From NCBI GenBank assembly GCA_025266875.1, contig JALLLT010000006.1:558001-622000 (forward strand): a stretch of 64,000 bases of DNA. Direction: 5' to 3'. Positions 35,411-48,100 of this stretch are shown here, in pieces. The notes beneath the pieces are model-generated. The model made no database searches and was not told the DNA's origin. It saw only the letters and a program-made list of their open reading frames with translations. The translations under genes and the position numbers were made by a program. Positions within the stretch are counted from its first letter, which is position 1. Each line of letters begins with the position of its first letter. The stretch is from Fennellomyces sp. T-0311 (taxonomy: Eukaryota; Mucoromycota; Mucoromycetes; Mucorales; Lichtheimiaceae).

Positions 35411-37323
35411 CTATTCTCTAGAGATATCACGACCCAAAATGGTCTTCTTCAGCCAGTCAGTGATGACCAGCGTGCGGTTGCGCTGCGAGAAAAGGTTGGA
35501 GATATAAGCCGAACGCCAGAAGGCATAGGTTGCAACACCGCCGGAAGCAACGTTGCCTGGACCAAACGGAAGATCGGCGATTGCCTTATCGGAGCCAATG
35601 TAACTATTACATCAAAGCCATCAGCATGACATGCTACTATCCCTCCGCGCCAAAAAAAAACATTACCACAACGATCCCTGGTGCGAGTAGTGGAAGGGCT
35701 TGATATCCTTTGCCTTCTGCAGCTTGCGCAGCTTCTTGTTCTGTTCATCTTCTGAAGTGGCACTGGCGACCTCGGCTTCCAGAGTCTCCTGAGAGGCGAG
35801 CTGTCCGAAAACACGGGCAAGGTATTTACCTTGCTGGGCAGCAACCTGTGCAGTGGGTGCATATTTGGTGGCACTGGCATCACCCAAGGCAAAGATGTCC
35901 TTCGCACCCTTTACGCACAGCCAGTCATCGACATCCAGTCCGCGACGCACGTTCTGGGACTCGGGGTACTTGGCCATCAGGTTGCGGACAACGGGGCGTG
36001 TGGTGTTGCCCGTTGCCCAGACAAGCAGACCGTAGGGAATGTTATCGGTAGTTCCATCGGGCCGCTGCACCATAATCTCCTTCTCGCGAACCTCCTTCAC
36101 CATGGTCTTGGTATGAATGGTAATGTTCTGTTCCTTGAACGTAGACTCGGTGTATTCGATCAATTGCTTGGAGAACGCAGGGAGCACGTTTGGCAGCGCC
36201 TCGACCAGCGTGATCTTGATCTTGCCAGCCAATTCTACCACATAATCGACCATTAGCCTTTCGCTTCACTGCTTTTTAATCTCTCTTCCGCATTCGTACC
36301 TGGATACCATGACGACAAATCATCTACCAAAAAGTCATGGAGCTCTGCAGCATACTCGACGCCGGTAGGGCCACCACCGACGACAACCATGTGCAGGAGG
36401 CGGTCAATCTCCTCAGGTGTTTGGCCAGGGAAGGCGGCTGTTTCGATACAATCCATAAGTTTGGTTCGGATCTTTTGCGCGTCCCAGACTTCCTTGAGGA
36501 AGCAGCCGTACTGCTCAACACCCTTGATACCAAATGTCTGGTTCATGGCGCCGACGCCGACCACCAGGTAGTCGTATGAGACCTCGCTTGTGGAAGATTG
36601 GCCCTTGACGTCGGAATTATCTGATCCAAAAATAAGTTATCAATCTCGCGATAGCTGATCAGCACGAGATATACCTGTGATAGTGATGACCTTGCGTTCC
36701 GGATCAACATCGGTGCACTCAGCCTCGTACACCTTGACCTCTCTTGACTTGTGGCGGGTGATGAAGCGGATGGGCTCGACAAGTGAGCGGACATCGATTG
36801 TACCCACCGTGCAGCTGGGCAGCAAAGGCGTGAACAAGAAATAGTTCCGCGGAGACACCACGATAACGTTGTACTGATCGGTATCGATGGCCTTCAAGAA
36901 CGATGTGGAAGCCCAGCCACTGCCCAGAACCACAATTGTCTTTTTGCTAGGGTCGATGTCGTCTTGGTGCTCGGGCGGATGACGCTGTTCATACATGGCT
37001 TTGCACGGCCACGTTTAATTTCCTTCCCACGAACAAAACCCGCTTTCCACAACCACTTACCATAGGTACCATAGGCAATGGTGCCCGCCAAACCATACTT
37101 GATCACGTTCTTCGCCGCGCGCCACTTGGAGAAAGACTTCTTGACAGGTTGCGCCTCAGTGGTGTTGAGCCGCATTTGCTGCATGACAGGTCGCGCACGA
37201 AACGCGGATCGAGCTGCGAATCGACATGTTGGACCTTATCGAGAAGAAAGAGATCAGATTCGGGGCCCTGCTAGGCTTTCTCGGAATGTTACCTCGTCGA
37301 ACCGCGCGAGTTGCTGCTTGCAT
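35411..37323 (-). CDS. mitochondrial type II (alternative) NADH dehydrogenase
   Basis: Six exons on the minus strand: 37293..37323, 37061..37234, 36675..36998, 36300..36620, 35667..36234, 35411..35603 (536 aa). The N-terminal 40 residues are Arg/Ala-rich with no acidic residues, a typical mitochondrial presequence. A hydrophobic stretch (IKYGLAGTIAYGTY) may anchor the enzyme. The FAD-binding fold is IVVLGSGWAS and the NADH-binding fold is HMVVVGGGPTGVEYAAEL. The quinone-side motif AQVAAQQGKYLA and the C-terminal membrane-binding part (TDWLKKTILGRDIS) are present. It oxidises NADH and reduces ubiquinone without pumping protons. No EF-hand insertion is seen, so it is not the calcium-regulated subtype. 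Internal versus external facing cannot be decided. Confidence 0.95.
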
Positions 37324-38379
37324 GTTGGTGTTGCACGTCAAAGGTGTTTGAAAGGAGAGTGAGGAGAAGAAAAAGGTAAGAAAGCCGCTTTTAGATATGA
37401 AGTGCCCCCCACATCCACGTCGGAGTGACTTGGTTTCAATTGTGTGCCGGCCATGGCATATGATTGCAGGTGCAAAAATGCTCTTGTGTTTCCCGCACTT
37501 TCCGTGCGTTTTCCCGTTCTTGTCTACAGAAACTGTGCCAGAAGGTTATTTATCGAGCCTGATCTCCCCTGCATATCATGGCTGAGATAGAGTGCAAAGA
37601 TATTCCGCACGACCTGCTGCTCAAACTAGGCAATTTCCCCGAAGATCATCCATCTCTGTTCCTATAACCTTTTAGGGTTGCTGGCGGTTTTCTAATCTAA
37701 AGCACAAGCGTTCACATTCGTTACACGTTGCTCCTGAGCAGCTTTCCGAACGTCCGGATGATCGTTTTTTTCCACGCTTTCAACGTTTTGCTAAAATGGA
37801 CCGTGCTCGGCTATTTTCTTTGGTTTGGCGACATGCCCGACGCTGACTTTCCATCAGTTATGGCGGGAGCTTGTTTTTTACATGGCGCTAGGTATTATTC
37901 CATTTGGTGTAACCATGAACCATTGGTTTGATAACGGCATGTATCAACAAACCATGATCTGGATCGTGCAGCATTCGCTATGTTAAGCATCTCTTGCATA
38001 TACTCAGCACAATAAATGGATGCAAGGGACTGCGCGAGCGAAGATCCGAAAGCGTTGGTAATGCTTCCCGCGTTATGGTATGTTATGGTAAGTGCGGCAT
38101 TTATAATCCCAGGTAAATACCTATCCATGCTACTATATATACTTATCTGCGGATTAACACATTCATGATCACCATTGATACTACTAATATTCGGCTTATC
38201 ACCCTTCCTGTTCCTTATTTCCATACGTATTCTTTTATGAAGCTAGAAAGTAAAAGATGGTTGCAACTGCATTAAACTTATGATCTTTGTCGCCGTAATA
38301 GTTTGTAGCTGGTTTGAACATCCCGAAATCAGTTCACACCGCTCTATGTCATGTACGAGGGTTGTTAGACGCAGCCGTT
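37324..38379. other. gene-poor region upstream of NDH-2
   Basis: The promoter of NDH-2 should lie at its left end. The remaining sequence holds only short open frames with no recognised motif. Confidence 0.35.
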
Positions 38380-38770
38380 TAATGATGATGCTTTGGGGCA
38401 TTGCCATTCCTTGGCCACCACGATGGTCGTCGCCAGCTTCTTACTACTCTAACATCGCCGCCACTTTGTTGTCGTATTCCAGTGACACATATTTCTTGAC
38501 ACTGTCAAATGCAAACTCCTTAATGAAGGTGCCAACAGACTTCTCTTCACCAGTTACTGTCACACCATCTCGTTCACAAAAATTGGCGTACGCGTCATTT
38601 CCAGCATGGGTGGGGAATGGACTAGGAGGATTGGTTGCGTATAGAATTACATTCGCTCTGTACGTTTGATGCGCGATTTGATAAGCATGGGAAACATTGG
38701 CTTCGGTCTCGCGTGCAAGTGCAGTTGCATCGGAAGCTGGCAATGATCTATGTCGTTGATTGGATTCCAT
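38380..38770 (-). pseudogene. fragment (copy Z) of a repeated unknown gene family
   Basis: A 108-codon minus-strand frame (38444-38770) aligns with the N-terminal-middle part of the pseudogene at 40161-42613. The shared spine is RDG-x-x-x-TGE-x-x-SVGT-x-IKE-(F/Y)-AF-(D/E)-S-(V/I)-K (41 positions, about half identical by eye), with the same order and spacing. Immediately to its left (~38400-38440) is a short stretch resembling the C-terminal end of the same family (a GGCCACCACGAT box also found near 40220). The parts in between are missing. It has no start or stop arrangement for a functional gene. Confidence 0.6.
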
Positions 38771-40160
38771 ATCAGCTGGTCAGAGTATCGGCAGTGAATT
38801 TGATGGTCAAAGGGGAGCCAGACAAACCGGCTTTACACATAATAGAAAGTTGACTGGTCCTGTGTGAACTGAAACACGTACCAAGGTTATAGTCCTACAT
38901 CAGTGTTAGGTCAAAGAGCTACTCGCACGTGCGAGAGGAGTGAAGAGGTGCTCGAGAAGCACCCTGCTGTTATATATCATTGGCTGATCTTGTACAGGCA
39001 GAATGCATACTAAACGTTGGGTTAATTCAAAGTTCAAAAGTTATATATTTATTGGAAGCTCTTATATCTGCTCCTATAGGCATATGGTATCATCCTTACG
39101 GTACGAACATTTAATGTAGTACAACCAAAGTGTATGATCCATGCCTGGAAAAAGCCGATGGTATATGAAAAAGTACAAGACGGTAAAGAGAAAAGTAGTT
39201 GGCAAATCAATTGTGATTTTCTGAGCACTCGTAGTAGAGTTGTCCAGTTGTCTGGCCACTTCCCGCGTGTCAGGGCAACATTGGAGCGCGGGAGGAATTT
39301 CACAATATGGCCGATACAGTGTATCTCCACTGGTAGTTCAGGGATGACACCGAAAACTGTGAGTAGCTCATGAAGTGATCTCTTTGTGGTCTAATAAACT
39401 TTCATGGACACTCCGTACGTTTATACGTTGGTGGAACCAATGCATGCGCCAGCTGATTAGACAGTGTCGATCGTTTTTGGATGCTACTGATATAACACCT
39501 GATCAGACATATGAATTTGTCGAAGGAATCGAACCGTCTTGAACATTTTGATCCGTGATCGGAATTCTTCGTCTCGTTTGCTTATGACCGTGGTGGCCAC
39601 TGGACATTTTTTTTGGTGGATCAGAAGCTTCTGTAACCTACGATGCTGTTGATGGAGCGAGTTGGTAGTTGTCAACCATTGTCAGTGATCATCCTTTGGC
39701 TTCCCATCGTGTAGTACCGAAAGTTCCACGGTTTGGTCTATGCTTGGCACAAATAATTATTGCAGACCTGTAACAAATTTGAGTTGGAGAGCCCGTGTAC
39801 AATGATACAGCTTGGGTTAGTATATCTACCATAATAGTAGACACAGTGGTTGCTGTATATGTCCACTTTATGGTTTCTGGCCGCCTCGGTACACCCAGTT
39901 TGTGCTTGCTCGAGCTTTTCTACGTGCTTTGTCAAGAGTGAAAAGGTTGTATTAAGTACACAAAGTGTCTTCTAGTATTAGATATGCAGCTTCTGCATTA
40001 ACTTCAGCACCTTGCCACATGTATATTGAAAGAGTCATTACAAGTAAAAGCTTTGCGTGGAGTAAAAGGGACGCCGGAGGAAAGAGGTGTTTATTAGGTT
40101 GCGGAAGTAAGAAGTGTGTATGGTAAAGGAAGGTTTAAGGACAGTGCAAGAGCATATAGC
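38771..40160. other. gene desert with a possible further relic
   Basis: On the minus strand around 39484-39780, one frame reads as coding-like sequence interrupted by at least two stops (for example VPSIDQTVELSVLHDG, later KKCPVATTVISKRDEEF). This is consistent with another dead gene. No gene is supported. Confidence 0.3.
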
Positions 40161-42613
40161 TCAAGAGGTGTTACCAAAAACTCTCTTCTGTGATGGCGCC
40201 TTAGGGGACTTTTTGTTGCTCGGCCACCACGATATACGTCTCCAGTTGCTCAACTCCTGTGCCCCTTTGCGTTCTTGTCGGCCGAAGGTCTTATCATACG
40301 GATCATTGTTACCATCATTCAAGTAACTCTCCATTTTATCTTTGTTGCGCATCACCTGCGCTTTGAAGGCAACAAGGCATGCCAATAACTTTTTCATATG
40401 GTGCAATCGATGAATGCCAGAGGGAAAGTAGTACGTCTGTACAGCCTTTGCAACGTATAGCCCATCGGCAGCCAATTCGAGCGACAAAAAATCACCATGC
40501 AAGCCTGTGAAATTGAGTTTAATGTTAGCGCGTTCCATATGGAAATTTGTTTAACAGAGCACTATAGAGCCTACCACAGATTTGCAAGCAAGGGACTACA
40601 ACTTCGTCACACGGACACGCCATGCCAACCATATTGTCGACAATGACCTTAGACTCAACAAGCAACTTCGAATGATCATGACGGATTTTTGAATTTTTAA
40701 AGTAGCGAGCGAACTCAACTACGGCCAGGTCATACGTCTTCTTCTTGTCACCGTGTTCCAAGGTTAGACGAAGGTCAACTTTGAAGAACACACGTTCTTC
40801 TGGACCACTGAGGTCATCTTCGGCAATATCATGGGGCTTCATCACTGATTCACCCCTACATTATTCAAACATTAGGCTTCATATAATTTGAGCTGCTATA
40901 TATATCAAAAATGAAACTACCACAAGAGCTCAATGTCCTCGTTTTTCAAAAATGGGAGACCACAGCTTGATGATGTGGCCATATTCGGTCATTGACCTCA
41001 GACGCTGTTTTTGAACCACGTTCGGATCTTCTGCTCAACAAAAGGCGCAGGCCAATCGACCTCAAGGCCTTTCATTACATCCGTGCACATATACCAGTGG
41101 GTTCCTCTTGGCTTTGAACAATTTGAGACTACATTAATGCTGATTAGCATGTATAATATTGTGTAATGCGGGGAGAGAATAACAGTAACTTACACATGGG
41201 CATAAGAAGCATATAGCCCTTCATCATCGTTAACGGCACGTCCTTCCCTTTTACGTGCATTATTGTACGCCGCCTTAATATTGGCCTGTGACTCCTGTTG
41301 CATTAGCAATGTACTGATAAAAAGTAAGGTGCTATGAAATCCACCATACCTTCGCAAGGTCGTTGAAACTGGTGACTACGTCCGTGGACAAGTCTTCAAC
41401 GCGGATTTTCTCCGGGAATCGATCTTTAAGTTCTTGCCAATGCGAAGCAAGGAACTGTTTTTGTCCATTTGCACTGGAATCTGGGAGATCAAGGATCGAG
41501 TTGAGACCGCTGCTATCGAAAGTATGTGTATTAATATCCTTATATTGTAATCCACAAACACAGCACTAACATCATCGCTGCTTTTCTCTCGTATCCTAGA
41601 GTTGCATACTCCTTGATGCTTTCAAATGCATATTCCTTTATGATCGTCCCTACAGACCTTCCTTCACCGGTGATAGCTATGCCGTCTCTTTCGCGGAGAG
41701 GCTTCGGCGGTGGTGGTACTGTGGACGAGGAGAAACGAGAGGGAGACGAGGAGGAGGACGGGCTACCCAGAGTATTCCAGAAATCGTGCTGGCAATTCTC
41801 ATTCTCACGTTGGTAAGCCGCAGCAATGGTTGTCTTGACAGATTTGGCAATGGTCAATGGATCGCTTCGCGACAAGCTGCGCTTGCATTTCTGACATGAG
41901 AGTGAGGAAGAAGAGAAAGCGCGTAAAGTGGGAAAAAATTCAGCTCGACCACATAAAAGTACCAGGCCGGCCAAAACGTGTTCCACTGCAGTGGCACCGG
42001 CTTCTAGTCTCATGTTCAAACAGAGCTCGTTAATGTTGTTACAAAGTAACCCGAAATGGAATTTGTAAAGACCAAGTTTTGAAGACTCCATGTTTCTCAA
42101 TAAAGTATCAAAACTCTCTGGTGCGGTTTAACTTCATTGGAATAAGCCGCTTTTTCTCTTTCTTTTGCCACCAGATACGTACTTTTACGATATCCCCACG
42201 CAGAGCTGACATATGCACGCATAGACTTAATCAGGTTAAAAAGTCGTTCACATGTCGCCAGATTCCATGTTGTTGTTCTGTTTTTCCAGAAATTAAAACA
42301 TCGCCCGGAGGCTAGATTCGTGTATATTTTGTAGTATAACTCCAAAAACCACATCAAGGCTTACGCATGACACTAACGAGCCTATGGGATTAAATATACA
42401 CACGGTTGTTCTGCTCACTTTCGTTTGAGTCTATTCGAACGCAAATGCAAATGCTCTAATGTATAAGAGAGACAACATATATCAACATTACTTCTTGTTT
42501 CCAAGGTTCCCAGAATATTTCCCATAGCTACCCAATTAAAAAAACTGGTTCTCTCGGTAGTGTAAGGATTGGATCTTGCTCGGGTTCCCCAAAAACTTTG
42601 CAAGACGCTCCAT
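40161..42613 (-). pseudogene. near-complete pseudogene (copy A) of a repeated unknown gene family
   Basis: Read from ATG 42613 on the minus strand, pieces of one long protein (roughly 600 codons) can be followed to 40161: MERLAKFLGNPSK, then GRCFNFWKNRTTTW, ESSKLGLYKFHFGLL, a Ser/Pro-rich linker, RDGIAITGEGRSVGT, LDLPDSSANGQKQF, KDRFPEKIRVEDLSTD, DDEGLYASYAH, GTHWYMCTDVMKGLEVDW, PEERVFFKVDLRL, FARYFKNSKIRHDHSKLLVE and LADGLYVA-type helices ending in YNDPYDKTFG-like sequence. Several introns still look functional, for example 40539-40595 with a CTAAC branch site. However, the frame is broken at least four times: in a T7 run near 42535, a T4 run near 42115, near 41020, and near 40960. It is therefore a recent pseudogene, or a gene with assembly errors in homopolymers. 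I do not recognise the family. Confidence 0.65.
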
Positions 42614-43409
42614 TGTATTTTTTTTAAATAAAAAAAAGGAAACGAGACATGGCATGCAGCAACTTAGGTTGCAAACGAAGTCTTAATTAGATCCGGGTGA
42701 TGCTTGATCATAATATACAGAGACAACCAAGATGCAGTGGTAGGTACTGAGGTTGTAGCTGTTCTGAGCAAGTTAATACCAATATAATATAACCACTTAC
42801 GTGTCTACCTGACAATTTTTGTTAGACGGTGTGCTGGTTAGACTTCAATACCGTTTTCTCTACATTGAATATGTGCCGACAACCCAAACTTTTAATAGTA
42901 CACCGCTTTATTTGATCAACCAGGTTGTTTTTACGCTTTACTTATTCTTTCTTGTGTCGCCACAGACTTCATCACAGTTCAATTGGATAGTACTACTTTA
43001 AAGTACCCAAGGTGCTGCACTTCACGCCTTGCTTTAAAAAAAAATGGAGTGTATCACACAATATTTGGAGTATGCATAGTAAAACTTGTAGGAAATATGA
43101 TCATGGGCAAAGAAGAATGAGTGACTATTATTGCCGATACTCGTGGCAAATATTTGAAGCTTGAAAGTTTCTTCATGCTTAGAAGCAATTGTGGTAGTTG
43201 TGGACTAGTCGGCCATTGGCAAATGTTACGTAGTTGCATCGTATTAGAAAAAATTGAACATATCGAACGTTAACTAATGTAGAGGAGAAGTTGGCGTTCA
43301 ATTAATGGAAGATCGAATCAGCCTTCGAGTATTGAGCAGAACGTAGTCGTCGAGCAAAAGCGTGCTTGAGCACCAAGCAATGTTCTTCAATATATATAAT
43401 TCCAATAAG
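42614..43409. other. spacer between copies A and B, no gene seen
   Basis: A/T-rich with several A or T runs. A weak promoter for copy A may lie at its left end. Nothing else is supported. Confidence 0.35.
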
Positions 43410-45190
43410 GCTGCTATATCGTCTAGGACCGCCATACCTTCGCAAGTTCATCAAAGCTAGTGATTGCGTCGGTGGACAAACCTTCAATGCAAATGCTTTG
43501 CGGAATCGTTCCTGAGATCTTGCAAAATGTTGCTTCCGGCTATTTGCGCTCAAATCCAAGAGATCAAGTACCGAGTTGCCGCTGTTATAGGAAGTGTATG
43601 TGTCAATAATCTCATAAATATTTAAATTCACAAATACAGCACTAAAATCACCAGTACTATTTTCTCATATCCCAGCTTTGCATATCCCTTGATACCGTCA
43701 AAGATATACTCCTTAATGCGCGCTCCAGTGAGCTTCATCTCATTGGCGACAGTTATGCCGTCTTTTCAAAGAGTGGCTGCATTGGTGGTGGTAAAATAGA
43801 TGAGGAGGTGTGATGTAGAAGGATCAATTGGTAACAATAAAGAGTCGCTGAGACCGTAAAATAAATATCTGTTCTGGCTGTGTTTTCATATGCTAAACTA
43901 GTGCCTTATTTATACTGCTGACTACGGCACATCTTTGACTGTCATTCTAGCATCTTCTAGTTATTGAAGGTACATTTGTCATCTAGTGATGTTTCACTGA
44001 GTGTCGCTCTTCACTCTGATTGTTTCACTTTCATATTTTATCCGATTCTTCTTTTTATCCGAACTTATATTTATCCGAATTCATCTTTATGCGAATTATC
44101 ATGTCAGCCACGACAGGAGGGACGAAGAGGACGATGGGTTGTTCAAAGGAATCAAGAAGTCATGTTAGAACTTTAGTTTTCACGTTTCGGTAAGCCGCAG
44201 CAATAGCTATCTTGACAGACTTGGCGATGGTTGCTGGATTGCTTTACGACAAGCTGTGCTTGGGCTTCGGAGCAATCGGTAACCGTGGATAGGTTTGGTA
44301 TGTTAAACAAAAACCTCCACTGTGATAATACCTTGACGGACTTGTCGATACATGGCCACCGGATAATTCGCGCCGCCAGTTCATTGATTCCTTTCCCTGT
44401 TTGCTTCTTGCCAGTCGAAGGTTTTGCCATAAGGATCATTGTTGCCATCGCTCAAATAGCTTTCTGTTATGCTTGTTAAGTATGACTACATTTTGTAGGC
44501 AACAAGGCGGGCTAACAGCTTTTCATTTGCGCCAACTGATGGGTGATGGAGGGAGAGCAGTACGTCTGTGCAGATTTAGCGGTGTACAAACCATCTGCAG
44601 GCAGTTCGAGCGATAGAAGTTCGGTATACAAACCTGTGTAATTGAATTTAATATTAGCTGGTTCCGTGTAGCAGTTAGTTTAACAGAGCACTATAGATCT
44701 TATTATAGATCTGCAAGCAGAGGCCTCAATCTCGCCAGAAGGACACGCCATGCCAATCATATTATCGGCTACGACCTGACTCAACAAGCACCTTTGAGTG
44801 TTTCTGAATTTTCAATGTAGCGAGCAAACTCAATTACAGCCAGGCCGTATGCTTTCTTCTTGCCGCCGTGTTTCAGGGTTAAGCGAAGGTCAGCTTTGAA
44901 GAACACACGTTCTTCTGGGCTACTCAGATCATCTTCGTTAATATTGTCAAGCTTGCACTACTGGTTCTCCACTATGTCATACAAACATCAGCTTCATGTA
45001 CTTCGAGCTGCTACGTATCAAAAATTAAGTTACCACAAGGACTCAATGCCTTCATTTTGAAGCAAGTTTTCAAAATAGGCTATCGGATCTTGATGATATG
45101 ATCGTGTTCGGTCATCAACCTTAGACGGTTCAGTGAGTTCTTGGCTTTGGATATCTTGAGATTACATTTATGTTGATTAATACGTATGAT
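43410..45190 (-). pseudogene. strongly decayed, rearranged copy B of the same family
   Basis: DNA-level similarity to copy A is easy to follow by eye but in a different order. 43420-43620 matches about 41340-41540, 43640-43780 matches about 41560-41700, and 44160-44260 matches about 41800-41890. Then 44300-44960 matches 40200-40850, and 44960-45190 matches 40850-41150. Thus the A order 1-2-3-4 appears here as 3-4-1-2. No minus-strand frame longer than about 90 codons survives in the second half, whereas copy A keeps two frames over 100 codons there. All blocks keep the same strand. Confidence 0.6.
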
Positions 45191-48100
45191 ATTTCGCAAC
45201 ACAGTAGATTTCGCATGAGCATATTGTGTGTACGTACTTTATTTTCTGACTTGGATGATGATGAGGAGCGAGAGAACATCGTACAACGAGCTTCCAGTCA
45301 GATTCAAGTGCTTACATTGATAATTTCTGTAGCCCTTGCTATAATTTTCTGTAATAGTATTCGAGATCTACGTAACTTGAACCAAAATACAGTGTAACAG
45401 CGTTAGATGGTTAGAATGTCAAAACCGCGAATTAATACATGTTGCATGGAGTGACAATTGCTGTTTATGATCTTGTTACATTATTGTTCACAAAACCTTC
45501 TCGAATTGCTGTCAGCTCACCTTACTTCGAACGCGCCCCTGATTGCCACTTGTCGTATATTATTTCATAAACACTGAACGCATTGTCTTTGTGTGTGGAT
45601 AGAGGTAGATCTGCTCAATGGCGCTCGATCATTTTAAACGAGCTATCGTGCAAAACCGGAGAGCTCGATTTGACAAACTCCCTGAAAGTGTAGTCAACTT
45701 GGACAGACCAAGTGAAAGATAATTTCCGTTCCTGCAGGTCCCCAGAACAATTTGCTGTCAAAGCGTCTACTCGCCGCGCAGCTGGACTTGCTCATCGTTA
45801 AACGACGAATATGATGAGTTTATTGGCCGTGTTTGTGTTTCTAGCAAGACCCTCAACATATAAGCAACGGAATCTCAAAATGAAAGCCAGATACCCGAGT
45901 TAAAGGGGCTCTAGACACGTCATCATCGAACTAAGGGTTATGATTGCACCAAGATCAAGAAGAATCGATGGCCATCTTGGTCACCGAAACTTCTGGGAAG
46001 TCGTTGAAAAAACGTTTAATACCTGTTGGCTGTCAGATTCTTACCAAATACCGCCTAGTGCGTAATGAATATCCCCAACTAACCATTGAGATTCGGAATA
46101 CAAACCTAATCTTATAAAGCACAAAGTGGTATTGGCTGCTGAGTTCAGGTGGAGTTCATCGAACACCGTGCGCCGGCATCGCCGTAGTGTCCGCTCTGGA
46201 TGGGTGATCCCCGCGTCAATCTAGGGCTCTCGGAGATATATATTTCAAGAAGAGCGCTTCACGTCAAGCTAAAAATAGGCGTGAGAAATATAGTGGTAAG
46301 AGGATAAAAGTGCATGTTCCTGCACTGGAGAAGTTTTATATTATGAAATGTTTACTATATGACATGGGATAATAAAAATTCTCTTTATATGATACATTTA
46401 TGATCAGTCAGTATGGACACCTCCTTGTAAAGTCACACACTCACCGCGCTTACAACTTGAAGTGAACAAATTATTGATGCACTTCAAAAGTGTCCTTGAT
46501 CACCCATTTCGTTCGTGGCTTTAGTCTTTTCGTTACATGACAGCCATGCTCTACAGTGGTGAACAAGAGATGAAGCCGAGACCTCATTACTACTAGTGCC
46601 ATTTTTTGAGATACTCCCGTCGCTTTTGCTTCTTAAAATTATTCAGATAGCGAAAAAAAGCTAACAAAAACACTGGAAACTGGTTTTTTCTTTTGTTGCC
46701 TTTTCCATTTGAAATCCAAATAGGTAATAAACGAAACATACTGTCCTTCAAGGCAGAGGAAATTCCTTTCCCAGTATTAATAAATCAAAAGGTATTCCTG
46801 TTTACATTTCTCTCTATTTATTGTCATCTGCTGCAACAAAAGCTATAATCCTGCGCACGACTGGTACTATCACTCCTAGATCCTCTAGTTCTCTCATCCA
46901 CCCACAACTTTTGCACCACTCAATATCTTTAATTTATTGATTTTGTATCACTACCATGTCCTTGCTCAATACTATGTGCCTAATATATTAGACTGCTACC
47001 ATTCTGGGGTCGCTTCAATGCAGTAACACTGGCCCGAATTTCAGGTCTCGCGTTCTCCTCGAAGTATGGCAAAAAAATGTGCGGATCGTACTATGATCTA
47101 CCCCGACACCGATAAAGTACTGCCTACATGTCGGGTCGTATATTACCGAATCACGGTGACGACTTGGTTGTAAAATCTTCACCTCCTGGTGTCGTATTAA
47201 AAAGGGAGAATGCCAAAAAAAAAATTCCAGGATGACCATCGATACGTTGACAATAGCGTTTGGAAACATGGACCATCGCTCCAACAGCACAGCAAGCACG
47301 TCATTACATTGAGATTGACAAGAAGGCTAACGAATGGCATGAGATCATAGTCGAACTTATTGCAAGCACCACGGCCTTCCAAAGCAGAGAATCCTTTTTG
47401 CAGAACCACGCAAGAAATTTGCAAGTTCGTAAAAAAAAAGGTGTACGATAAAACACGCGATCTATTGAGTTAATTGTGGCCAGTATTCCCATCCTCATCA
47501 ACCCCACAACAATTACGAAAGAAACTTGCTCATAATGGCGACGTGAAAAGTTTCAACATGACAAGCCTTCAAAGCATGATCGCTCTAGTGGTACGTTTAA
47601 TGCCGTTGATGGATGACACTGAGGACACTTTATTGGATAATTGAGAACTAAGATGAATGCTATCTGTATACTTGCTAGCAAAATATGTCATTAGTTCCCC
47701 TGAATCATTATCAACAGTAGTTCACTGTTCAACCTATTCTATACCAGCGATCATAAGCTCCACGTACATCAAAAATATATTGCTTTGGAAATGGGCTTAT
47801 GACTATTATACCATATTTCAGTTAAGAATACAACGGTCAAACAAAAGTTACATTTCAAGTGCGAAGAAGTATATTGAAGGCTTGTGGCGGGAAAATTAAT
47901 TTCCTCCCCACATTTTAATCTTAAAAACAAAGCGCTGCATGCATGCAATGAAACCTACTTTTGGTATGAATGAATTTCTTTATTTTTTAAAACGGAGCAC
48001 GACCTGCATTCCGAAATGCCGAAACATACAGAGCGCACAGCAACACTGTTCAAACGTACGCTTTATAAATATGGGATGTTTTAAAAAGCATTCAAATCCA

